IMG/VR virus record: IMGVR_UViG_3300037508_000029
Location: 1-41,306 of that record
DNA: 41,306 nucleotides
Source of the DNA: a virus
Strand: one strand, 5' to 3'
Each line of letters starts with the position of its first letter. Positions within the stretch are counted from its first letter, which is position 1. Positions 1 through 6,209 of this stretch are shown one piece after another. The notes under the pieces were generated by a model that made no database searches, was not told where the DNA came from, and worked only from the letters and a program-made list of their open reading frames with translations. The translations under genes were made by a program, and so were the position numbers.

Positions 1-254
1 AGCTTTGGAGCAGCAATTCCGTGAGGCGACGGCGCAGAAGGACCAGCGCATTGCTGACCTTGAAACCCGCGTCCGTGAACTTGAACTCGTCACGCCAGCC
101 GTGACCGCATTGGCTGAAATTGTCCATGACCCCGACTTGGTATTAAAGACCAAGTTGAGCAGCGATCAGATCGAACGCGACCCTGATGGCACCGTTGTTG
201 TGGTCGATGGCTACCAGCGGACCCCTGTCACCGAATGGGCCAAGTCGCTGCCGG
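1..254. repeat. Terminal overlap, left copy
   Basis: These bases are repeated at 41053-41306 with one difference: T at 127 against C at 41179. The scaffold-like reading frame passes through both copies in the same frame, and the mismatch is a synonymous His codon change (CAT/CAC). This is what a circular assembly, or a circularly permuted or terminally redundant genome, gives when the contig runs past its own start. A real short terminal repeat is the alternative and cannot be excluded from sequence alone. Confidence 0.93.
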
Positions 255-439
255 CATGGATGCAAAAGCAACCGCGTCCGCAAGGTTCTGGCGCACCATC
301 AGGTCAAGCTGTAGGCACCGTGCCAGCAGGCATGAAGAACCCATTTAGCAGGGATTCATTTAACCTGACCGAGCAATCACGGCTGTTCAAAACAGATCGT
401 GATTTGTACGACCGGTTGAAAGCTACAGCTAACCGCTAG
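2..439 (+). CDS. Scaffold-like protein, C-terminal part (cut by contig end)
   Basis: This is the 3' part of the gene that starts at 40820. Joining 40820-41052 to position 1 gives one uninterrupted frame of about 223 residues. The protein is acidic and strongly helical, with a long Glu/Gln/Arg-rich coiled-coil segment (LEQQFREATAQKDQR and onward) and a C-terminal tail rich in Pro, Gly and Asn. Its place directly before the major capsid gene, with the coiled coil and no enzyme motif, fits a capsid assembly scaffold. No protease gene is evident, so any maturation would be self-driven or host-driven. The function comes from position and composition, not from a recognised catalytic motif. Confidence 0.75.
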   Translation, partial: ALEQQFREATAQKDQRIADLETRVRELELVTPAVTALAEIVHDPDLVLKTKLSSDQIERDPDGTVVVVDGYQRTPVTEWAKSLPAWMQKQPRPQGSGAPSGQAVGTVPAGMKNPFSRDSFNLTEQSRLFKTDRDLYDRLKATANR

Positions 440-509
440 CATGTCGGCAACCGGCTGCGCTGGTGATCGGGCTGCGCCCACACCGTAAACCATTTCCCCG
501 AGATGAATC

Positions 510-1538
510 ATGGCGACTCTTCGCTCTGACATCATCATCCCCGAGATTTTCACGCCTTACGTCATTGAGCAAACCACTCTTCGCGATGCCTTCTTGGCTA
601 GCGGCGTGGTTCAACCGATGGCTGAGCTGAACGCTACCGAGGGTGGTGACTACATTAATGTTCCGTTCTTCAAGGCCAACCTGTCTGGCGACTTTGAAGT
701 GCTGACCGACAGCACCTCACTGACACCTGGCAAGATCACTGCTGACAAGCAAGTTGGTGTCATCCTGCACCGTGGCCGCGCTTTTGAGTCACGCGACCTC
801 GCAGCCCTTGCTGCTGGCGCTGACCCCATGGCTGCCATCGGCGCCAAGATCGCTGATTACGTTGCCAACCAGCGTCAGAAGGATTTGCTGTCTTGCCTTG
901 CTGGTGTCTTCGGCACCCTCGGCACTACTAGCTCATCTGCTGCTTTCTTTGGTCTTACCATCGACGGCGAATCTGGCGACACCCCTACGGTGTTGAGCCC
1001 CCGCCACGTTGCGGAAGCCCGCAGCCTGCTGGGTGATCAAGGTGACAAGCTGGCTGCTGTTGCCATGCACTCCAAGGTCTACTACGACCTAGTTGAGCGC
1101 AAGGCGATTGATTATGTCAGCACCCTTGACGCTCGCGGCACTACTACCACCCAATCAGGCGGCAGCATTGCTGGCGCATACGGTGGTGACAATTCCGTGC
1201 CTACCTACATGGGTCTGCGCGTAATCGTCTCCGATGATGTGCAAGTTGAAGGCACTGGCTCCACCAGTGAGTATGCCACCTACTTCTTCACCCAAGGCGC
1301 TGTTGCCTCTGGTGAGCAGATGGGTATGCAGACTGAAACCGATCGTGACATCCTCGCCAAGAGTGATGCCATGTCGATTGACCTGCACTACTGCTACCAC
1401 CCTGTTGGCAGCAAGTGGGGCGTGGCCACTCCTAACCCGACTCGCGCTCAACTGGCAACAGTTGGCAACTGGTCGAAGGTGTACGAACTCAAGAACCTTG
1501 GGATCGTGCGGGCTACAAACACCTCTAACTTCGATTGA
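510..1538 (+). CDS. Major capsid protein
   Basis: The 342-residue protein forms the icosahedral shell. The N-terminus (MATLRSDIIIPEIF) is followed by a 'GGDYINVPFF' segment and a central region typical of HK97-fold coat proteins of the P22-coat-like type. There is no long N-terminal delta domain, and the scaffold is a separate gene upstream. The ATG at 510 follows a purine-rich GAGATGA stretch, and a 70-base gap separates it from the scaffold gene. Small head and connector genes follow closely. I am confident it is the capsid protein from its length, position and start pattern; the exact family is from memory. Confidence 0.88.
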   Translation: MATLRSDIIIPEIFTPYVIEQTTLRDAFLASGVVQPMAELNATEGGDYINVPFFKANLSGDFEVLTDSTSLTPGKITADKQVGVILHRGRAFESRDLAALAAGADPMAAIGAKIADYVANQRQKDLLSCLAGVFGTLGTTSSSAAFFGLTIDGESGDTPTVLSPRHVAEARSLLGDQGDKLAAVAMHSKVYYDLVERKAIDYVSTLDARGTTTTQSGGSIAGAYGGDNSVPTYMGLRVIVSDDVQVEGTGSTSEYATYFFTQGAVASGEQMGMQTETDRDILAKSDAMSIDLHYCYHPVGSKWGVATPNPTRAQLATVGNWSKVYELKNLGIVRATNTSNFD

Positions 1539-1549
1539 GGTAACTAACC

Positions 1550-1948
1550 ATGGCACAACCTTCCCAGTTTGAACTGTCCACTGAGCAGTACCTCGAAGCC
1601 ACTTTTTACGGGGCGTCCTCGATTGCCGACGTGCAATTCTGGACCGCTCCCGTTAAATGTGAAGTGGTTGCAGTGCGTGAAGTTCACGCCACTGCTGGTA
1701 GCGATGGCAGCGCCGTAACCGGCACCATTCGTCGTTGCCAAGGCACTGAGGCCGCCACCGCTGGTGACGACCTGCTGAGCGCCACCATCAACTTCAAAGG
1801 CACTGCTCTCACCGAGCAAACTCCTGCCTTGACCGCCACCACTGCCGACCTCACCCTTGAGGTTGGTAACCGGCTGTCGCTGGACGTTACTGGTACCACC
1901 ACCGCATTGGCTGGTGTGATCCTGACCGTGCTACTGAAGCGCGTCTGA
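1550..1948 (+). CDS. Probable head decoration or head-associated protein
   Basis: This 132-residue protein is rich in Thr, Ala and Val, with alternating beta-type stretches and no enzyme motif. It lies 11 bases after the capsid gene, where siphoviruses commonly carry a capsid-decorating or cement protein. Its composition suggests a small beta-sandwich. Its stop overlaps the next start (TGATG at 1946-1950). The function is inferred from position; I do not recognise a named family. Confidence 0.7.
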   Translation: MAQPSQFELSTEQYLEATFYGASSIADVQFWTAPVKCEVVAVREVHATAGSDGSAVTGTIRRCQGTEAATAGDDLLSATINFKGTALTEQTPALTATTADLTLEVGNRLSLDVTGTTTALAGVILTVLLKRV

Positions 1949-2145
1949 TGGGGCTGTTCGCTTTCCGGCGACTGCGTGAACTGGAGGCTGCTGCTAACGC
2001 GGCGGCCTCTTTTTCTATTGCGGAGCCTACACCTACACTGGAACAACAGGAGCCACTGAACGATGCCAATAGCAATCGTGGCCACAATAGGGGCCGCCGA
2101 CGCAAACAGCTACCTGACGCTAGCGGAAGCGCAAGCGATCATTGA
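1948..2145 (+). CDS. Small head-region protein with basic C-terminus
   Basis: The predicted 65-residue protein has an amphipathic, Ala/Glu-rich N-terminal helix (FRRLRELEAAANAAA), a proline-containing linker and a very basic stretch (RGHNRGRRRKQ). It starts by TGATG overlap with the preceding gene, which supports translation. Its last 83 bases overlap the following connector gene in another frame, an unusually long overlap. The product may be shorter in practice, or the overlap may be genuine. Function is unknown. Confidence 0.55.
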   Translation: MGLFAFRRLRELEAAANAAASFSIAEPTPTLEQQEPLNDANSNRGHNRGRRRKQLPDASGSASDH

Positions 2146-2626
2146 TGGTTTCGTGCAGGATGCTGATGTAACCGCATGGGCATCGGCTACCACTGACCAG
2201 AAGAACCGGGCGTTATTTACAGCAACGCAACGCCTTGACCGCGAGCGGTTTCTAGGCGCTCGCGCTACTGATACGCAGGCATTGCAGTGGCCGCGTACCG
2301 GTGTCCGCAAGCCTGACACCTACATCAACACCTACGCCGTTGGCTTCCCGTTTCGCATTACGACGGACTATTACACCGACACCGAAATCCCGCAGCAGGT
2401 GCAGTACGCGCAAGTGGTGCTAGCAACGTACCTCAACAACAACCCCGATGGCATCGGCCTTAGCGGACTTGAGGACTACAAAAACGTCAAAATCGGCAGC
2501 ATTGACGTGACGCCAAACCTTGGCTACGGCGCCGTTGGTGCTGATAAGATTCCGCCAATTGTTGAGCGGTATCTGACAGGGCTTAGAATTAGCGGACCAG
2601 GCAATGTTGCCATTAAGCGGAGCTGA
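2063..2626 (+). CDS. Head-tail connector, DnaT-like family
   Basis: The 187-residue protein begins with a pattern (ANSYLTLAEAQAII) typical of the phage family annotated as 'putative DnaT-like ssDNA-binding protein'. In this genomic position that family acts as a head-completion adaptor below the portal. The QALQWPRTGVR motif near residues 73-83 is the second hallmark. A helical N-terminal half and the location between capsid and head-closure genes agree. The DNA-binding name is historical and I would not infer DNA binding here. Confidence 0.72.
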   Translation: MPIAIVATIGAADANSYLTLAEAQAIIDGFVQDADVTAWASATTDQKNRALFTATQRLDRERFLGARATDTQALQWPRTGVRKPDTYINTYAVGFPFRITTDYYTDTEIPQQVQYAQVVLATYLNNNPDGIGLSGLEDYKNVKIGSIDVTPNLGYGAVGADKIPPIVERYLTGLRISGPGNVAIKRS

Positions 2627-2628
2627 TC

Positions 2629-2856
2629 ATGGGTTACGCCTATCCCGGCGCTGAGTTCATTGATGACACAGCAGCACATGCTGGCCGTTTCGGCAAGATC
2701 GTTGCGCTTGAAGATTCAGTGATCGCCAGCCTGACAGCCCAAGACTGGACCGGCAATACGCTTAGCGCCATACCCTTTAAGGCAAGCACCGAACTTGAAG
2801 GCGTGTTTACCAGCATCACATTGACCAGCGGCACTGTCGTTGCCTACAGGCTTTGA
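2629..2856 (+). CDS. Small conserved structural-region protein
   Basis: The 75-residue protein has no enzyme motif and reads as a compact beta-rich protein ending in a hydrophobic strand (TLTSGTVVAYRL). It starts 2 bases after the connector gene and its TGA overlaps the next ATG (TGATG at 2854-2858). Its position suggests a virion or assembly component. I do not recognise a family. Confidence 0.65.
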   Translation: MGYAYPGAEFIDDTAAHAGRFGKIVALEDSVIASLTAQDWTGNTLSAIPFKASTELEGVFTSITLTSGTVVAYRL

Positions 2857-3065
2857 TGGCTTACGTTCTCCCTGGTGGCGGTGATGCGGTAGCACGCGAA
2901 GGGTTTGAAATCCCTACGCATGATTGCATTGTCAATACATACGACGGCGCAAACAACTTGCTAACTGCAACATACAAGCGTGGCGGCACAAGCGGCAAAA
3001 CCGTGGCAGTGCTGACAATGACCTACGACGGCAACAATAACCTGCTTACCGTTGTTCGGAGTTAA
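2856..3065 (+). CDS. Small beta-repeat structural-region protein
   Basis: The 69-residue product carries two short similar units, 'NTYDGANNLLTATYKRG' and 'MTYDGNNNLLTVVRS'. Such a pair of YD-G-NNLLT beta hairpins recalls the repeated strands of phage fibre or decoration proteins. The ATG at 2856 shares its first base with the TGA of the upstream gene, which decides this start over the TTG one codon earlier. A virion surface role is an inference. Confidence 0.65.
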   Translation: MAYVLPGGGDAVAREGFEIPTHDCIVNTYDGANNLLTATYKRGGTSGKTVAVLTMTYDGNNNLLTVVRS

Positions 3066-3068
3066 GCA

Positions 3069-3602
3069 ATGGCCTTTAAGCTGAATCCGTTTACAAGTGG
3101 CCTTGATACAGTTCGCAACCAAATGCTGTGGGGATCGTTTTACGACACCACAACGCAAACTGCACAGGCGGCCAATACGGCATATTCCGTCGGCATCAAC
3201 AGCGCCGACCCAGATAACAGAGGCATCAGCATTGCCAGCGAATCAAGGCTAACATTTTCCAGAAGTGGTGTTTACAGTATCACTTACTCTGTGCAATTTG
3301 TAAACAGCGGCAATTCTATTCACAACATCAACATCTGGCTGCGCAAGAACAATGAAAGCAGCGCTGGCGACGTGCCAGCTAGCGACAGCCGGTTTAGCAT
3401 CATTGCAAGGCATGGCAACGTTGATGGCCACGTTATTGGTTGCGTCAACTACGTTCTAAAACTTGCAGCTAATGATTATTTGGAGCTAATTTGGTCTACC
3501 ACAAACGTAGCCGCTAGCATCCAATCGCTTCCATCGTCGCCATCGGGACCAGCGCATCCGTCTGTTCCCGGCATTATCCTGACAGCAGTGCAAGTTGCGT
3601 GA
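3069..3602 (+). CDS. Head fibre or decoration protein with C1q/TNF-like fold
   Basis: The 177-residue protein has a short N-terminal anchor followed by a beta-rich domain. The strand pattern (GVYSITYSVQF, INIWLRKNN, YVLKLAANDYLELIW) is what I associate with trimeric C1q/TNF-like jelly-rolls on phage capsids and fibres. Its location among connector genes suggests a capsid-exposed or neck-exposed protein that may contact the cell surface or stabilise the particle. The fold is assigned from the pattern, without a structure search. Confidence 0.65.
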   Translation: MAFKLNPFTSGLDTVRNQMLWGSFYDTTTQTAQAANTAYSVGINSADPDNRGISIASESRLTFSRSGVYSITYSVQFVNSGNSIHNINIWLRKNNESSAGDVPASDSRFSIIARHGNVDGHVIGCVNYVLKLAANDYLELIWSTTNVAASIQSLPSSPSGPAHPSVPGIILTAVQVA

Positions 3603-3958
3603 TGACACTAGCCAGCCCGCTACGGAAGGTTGCCAGCAAGTTGATGGCAAAGTTTGGCGGCACGGCAACCATTCGCCGTGTAACGCTGGGCGCCTATAAC
3701 GCAACTACTGGCACCGCTGCTGAAACCACTACTGACACCGCCGTGCGTGGCGTATTGCAGGACGTGAATCTGCGTGAAGTGAATGATCTGATCCAAGCAG
3801 GCGACAAGCGGTTGCTGATTGCAGCGGCAGACCTTGCTAATGCGCCGACCACTGCTGACCGCGTGATCATTGCAAATATAGCCCATCAGGTGATTCAAGT
3901 GCAGACCATCGAGCAAGATAATATCGCCATCACCTACGAATTGATTCTGAGGGCATAA
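3602..3958 (+). CDS. Head-closure/neck protein
   Basis: The 118-residue protein has the layout of SPP1 gp16-like head-closure proteins: a short helical N-terminus, then beta strands with 'GTATIRRVTLGAYNATTG' and a later 'VRGVLQDV' segment. These proteins plug the connector and form the docking surface for the tail. The ATG at 3602 overlaps the upstream TGA (TGATG), so the GTG at 3599 is not preferred. The next gene starts inside its stop (TAATG). Confidence 0.65.
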   Translation: MTLASPLRKVASKLMAKFGGTATIRRVTLGAYNATTGTAAETTTDTAVRGVLQDVNLREVNDLIQAGDKRLLIAAADLANAPTTADRVIIANIAHQVIQVQTIEQDNIAITYELILRA

Positions 3959-4407
3959 TGGCACGCACCATCCGTGTTGCTGATATCGGCGACTACGCCA
4001 GCCAGCAGTTTGAGAAACTGCTGCGTGTTGCGGTGCTGGAAACTGACAGCCGCGTTAAGCTGCTAAGTCCTGTTGATACGGGGCGTTTTCGGGTTAGCTG
4101 GCAAGTGGGTGAAAACGCAGCACCAGGCGGGCAAAAGCCTGAAGGCAGCTACACGACCACAAAGTTTGGCAGTGCTCCCGCTGCACAAGCCGCAATTCCT
4201 ATTGAGCGGCTTGGCTACAGCCAAGAAAAACTCGGCAACATTTACAGCGTGCACAACAACCTGCCGTACGCCGAAAAGCTGGAAACTGCGCCGTTGAGCA
4301 AAGGTAGCAGTCTTCAAACTGACGGGCCGGGATGGGTGCAAGGCATTGCCAAAGACATCCAAGGGTTTGTGCAAGTCAATGCCGACCGCATCGGGAGGGA
4401 ATCATGA
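3958..4407 (+). CDS. Tail completion/neck protein, HK97 gp10-like
   Basis: The 149-residue protein contains the signature 'LLSPVDTGRFRVSW' at about residues 37-50 and a 'LPYAEKLE' segment near residue 102. Both are characteristic of the HK97 gp10 family of tail-completion proteins. Such proteins sit at the head-tail interface. The position between the head-closure and tail-terminator genes is exactly as expected. The last codons overlap the next start by 4 bases. Confidence 0.78.
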   Translation: MARTIRVADIGDYASQQFEKLLRVAVLETDSRVKLLSPVDTGRFRVSWQVGENAAPGGQKPEGSYTTTKFGSAPAAQAAIPIERLGYSQEKLGNIYSVHNNLPYAEKLETAPLSKGSSLQTDGPGWVQGIAKDIQGFVQVNADRIGRES

Positions 4408-4826
4408 GCAGCACCTACAACGACGTTCGCGCTGCCATCGAAGGGCGCATCGCAACTGAGCTGGCGGTAGCACCTGTATATCCGGTGAGCTATCAGAATG
4501 TACCATTCACGCCGCCTAACAACACGCCATGGGTGCAGGTGTTCATCCGCTTTGGCGATAATGCCTATGCAACGCTACGACCGATAGGTAGCGCTGGCTT
4601 CAACCGGCAGAACGGCACATTGGTGGTCAATGTCTTCACTCCCGTAGGCGTTGGGACTGCCGCTAACTTCACCATTGCAGAGCGGCTAAAGGACTTATTT
4701 GACCGCGTAAAGTTATCGAGCATTATCTTTGACGCCGCATCAGGCCCGGCGCAGGTAGCACCAGCAGCGCCTGAGGCGTATTATCAGACGCAACTTACGA
4801 TTACCTTTGAAGCCTATTTAGACTGA
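4404..4826 (+). CDS. Tail terminator protein
   Basis: The 140-residue protein begins 'MSSTYNDVRAAIEGRIAT' and contains 'PWVQVFIRFGD'. This pattern is seen in the DUF4128-type tail terminators (lambda gpU functional analogues) that cap the tail tube at the head end and fix tail length. The ATG at 4404 overlaps the upstream TGA as ATGA and is preferred over an in-frame upstream start at 4332. The tail tube gene follows 22 bases later. Confidence 0.75.
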   Translation: MSSTYNDVRAAIEGRIATELAVAPVYPVSYQNVPFTPPNNTPWVQVFIRFGDNAYATLRPIGSAGFNRQNGTLVVNVFTPVGVGTAANFTIAERLKDLFDRVKLSSIIFDAASGPAQVAPAAPEAYYQTQLTITFEAYLD

Positions 4827-4848
4827 CACAGCCACTACCGTTCACAAA

Positions 4849-5607
4849 ATGGCCGTCACTGTCCTGTCCGGTACGTCCGGCGCTCTCTACTACAAGCCCG
4901 CCGGCACCACCGGCACCTTCGGTGAAGCTGGCGTCAATGTCAGCACTGATGTCATCACCGTTGAGCCATACCTGAATTTCAAAGCTGGCGACCCGGTGAA
5001 GTTCCGCGTGATCAACAGCCAGACCGGCGGCTCTGGTACTGGCACGCTGCCCGCACCGATTGATGCAGCTACCACTTACTTCGTGTTGACCTATACGGCA
5101 GCGACTGGTGCGTTGACCGTTTCAGGCACGCTCGGCGGCACCATCCTCGCCATCACCGACGATGGCACTGCCGTAGCGCCCAACGAGTTTGAGGTTTACT
5201 ACGCAGCATTTGCCTCGGTTGGACAAGTGCAGTCATGGTCATTTGAAATCAGCCGCGCTGAAATCGACGTGACCACCATCGGCCAAGCTGCTGGCCAGTA
5301 TGCACCTTTCCGCGCTTACATCCCCGGCTTTGCTGATGGCACCGGCACCGCTACCGTCTACGTCACCAACGAAGACGCAGCGCTGTCGAACCGGATGGTC
5401 GAGGACGTGCTGCAGCGCCAGCAAGTTGGTTGCGGCTTCAAGCTGTACACCGACCTGCAGGCAACCGAGGCCCTTAGCCGCAGCATCGCCATGGATGCTG
5501 TACTGCTGAGCGCCAGCCTGAACATCAACCCAGACGATGCTCAGCAGGTGGAAATCACCTTCCGCCCGAGCGGTGCTCCTACGTTTGACTTCAGCACCAG
5601 CGCCTGA
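4849..5607 (+). CDS. Major tail tube protein
   Basis: The 252-residue protein is beta-rich. A Thr/Gly-rich N-terminal part (residues about 1-115) may be an added surface or Ig-like insertion. It is followed by the likely tube core, where 'SWSFEISRAEIDVTTIG' is a classic tube-protein pattern, and a C-terminal 'VEITFRPSG' strand. It is the only gene between the terminator and the chaperone. The gene is followed directly by a rho-independent terminator, as is common for highly expressed tube genes. Confidence 0.82.
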   Translation: MAVTVLSGTSGALYYKPAGTTGTFGEAGVNVSTDVITVEPYLNFKAGDPVKFRVINSQTGGSGTGTLPAPIDAATTYFVLTYTAATGALTVSGTLGGTILAITDDGTAVAPNEFEVYYAAFASVGQVQSWSFEISRAEIDVTTIGQAAGQYAPFRAYIPGFADGTGTATVYVTNEDAALSNRMVEDVLQRQQVGCGFKLYTDLQATEALSRSIAMDAVLLSASLNINPDDAQQVEITFRPSGAPTFDFSTSA

Positions 5608-5622
5608 TAAACCATTACATAC

Positions 5623-5650
5623 GCCCTCGGCTTGCGCTGGGGGCTTTTTT
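5623..5650 (+). terminator. Rho-independent terminator after the tail tube gene
   Basis: An 8-bp stem pairs GCCCTCGG (5623-5630) with CTGGGGGC (5637-5644), including two G-T wobbles, around the loop CTTGCG. Six T residues follow at 5645-5650. It lies 15 bases after the tube stop codon and before the tail chaperone. It should reduce read-through from the strongly expressed head and tube genes into the chaperone and tape measure genes. Confidence 0.85.
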
Positions 5651-5682
5651 ATGCTTAAAGTAATAGCGAATCACTGATATTC

Positions 5683-6042
5683 ATGGCAACCACGTCTGCG
5701 CTGTCACGCCTCAAGAAAGCAGCTAATCTGACGCCCGTTAAGCGTACGGTGAAGTTAAACGACGGCAGCGAGTTCGAGTTTTACTCAGCGCCGCTTACGA
5801 TGTCCGAACGCGAGCGGGCGCAAAAGATGCCTGGCGGCGATGACCCCAATGGGTTTGCATTGAACCTGCTGGTCACCAAAGCAGTAGATGATGCAGGGCA
5901 GCGATTGTTTGCTGCTGGCGAGATCGCTGAGCTGAAGAACGAGGTAATGGACGCCGACCTGCAGGCATTGATGCTGGCGATCATCACCAACCCCGAGGAG
6001 GAAGAGGTTGACATGAAAAGCACTCAAGCGGGAGCTAAGTAA
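5683..6042 (+). CDS. Tail assembly chaperone, short form (gpG-like)
   Basis: The 119-residue protein lies between the tube and tape measure genes, the fixed position of tail assembly chaperones. It has a small N-terminal beta part (VKLNDGSEFEFYSAPLT) and a helical C-terminus ending in an acidic stretch (NPEEEEVDM). A second coding frame without its own ATG, GTG or TTG near its beginning overlaps the 3' end, as expected for G/G-T type expression by ribosomal frameshift. It would coat the tape measure during tail assembly and leave before maturation. Confidence 0.82.
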   Translation: MATTSALSRLKKAANLTPVKRTVKLNDGSEFEFYSAPLTMSERERAQKMPGGDDPNGFALNLLVTKAVDDAGQRLFAAGEIAELKNEVMDADLQALMLAIITNPEEEEVDMKSTQAGAK

Positions 6043-6202
6043 AGACAACCTGCTACTGCTGCAACTTGGTATTGCGAAAGAGCTTGGCTACTCATTGGCC
6101 AAGCTCAACCAAGAGGTAACACTAGAAGAGTTGCTGGTATGGTCAGCTTATTTTGAGCTGCAGAACGAAGAGCAGGAACGTAGAATGAAGCGAAGACGGT
6201 AG
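6017..6202 (+). CDS. Tail assembly chaperone frameshift extension (gpT-like)
   Basis: This frame is +1 relative to the upstream chaperone and encodes about 61 residues. It opens after a TGA at 6014-6016 and reads KALKRELSKDNLLLLQ, then LEELLVWSAYFELQNEEQE and a basic RRMKRRR tail. That pattern is typical of the second half of siphophage chaperones. The first ATG/GTG/TTG in frame is well inside the domain, so independent initiation is unlikely. A slip of tRNA-Lys from AAA (6016-6018) to AAA (6017-6019) within ATGAAAAGC gives perfect re-pairing and enters this frame. The shift mechanism is inferred. Confidence 0.8.
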   Translation, partial: KALKRELSKDNLLLLQLGIAKELGYSLAKLNQEVTLEELLVWSAYFELQNEEQERRMKRRR

Positions 6203-6209
6203 GTCGGCT

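Noticed and set aside
440-509. Terminator between scaffold and capsid genes
   Set aside because: A GGGC-TGC-GCCC mini-hairpin is present, but the stem is only 4 bp and no T-tract follows.
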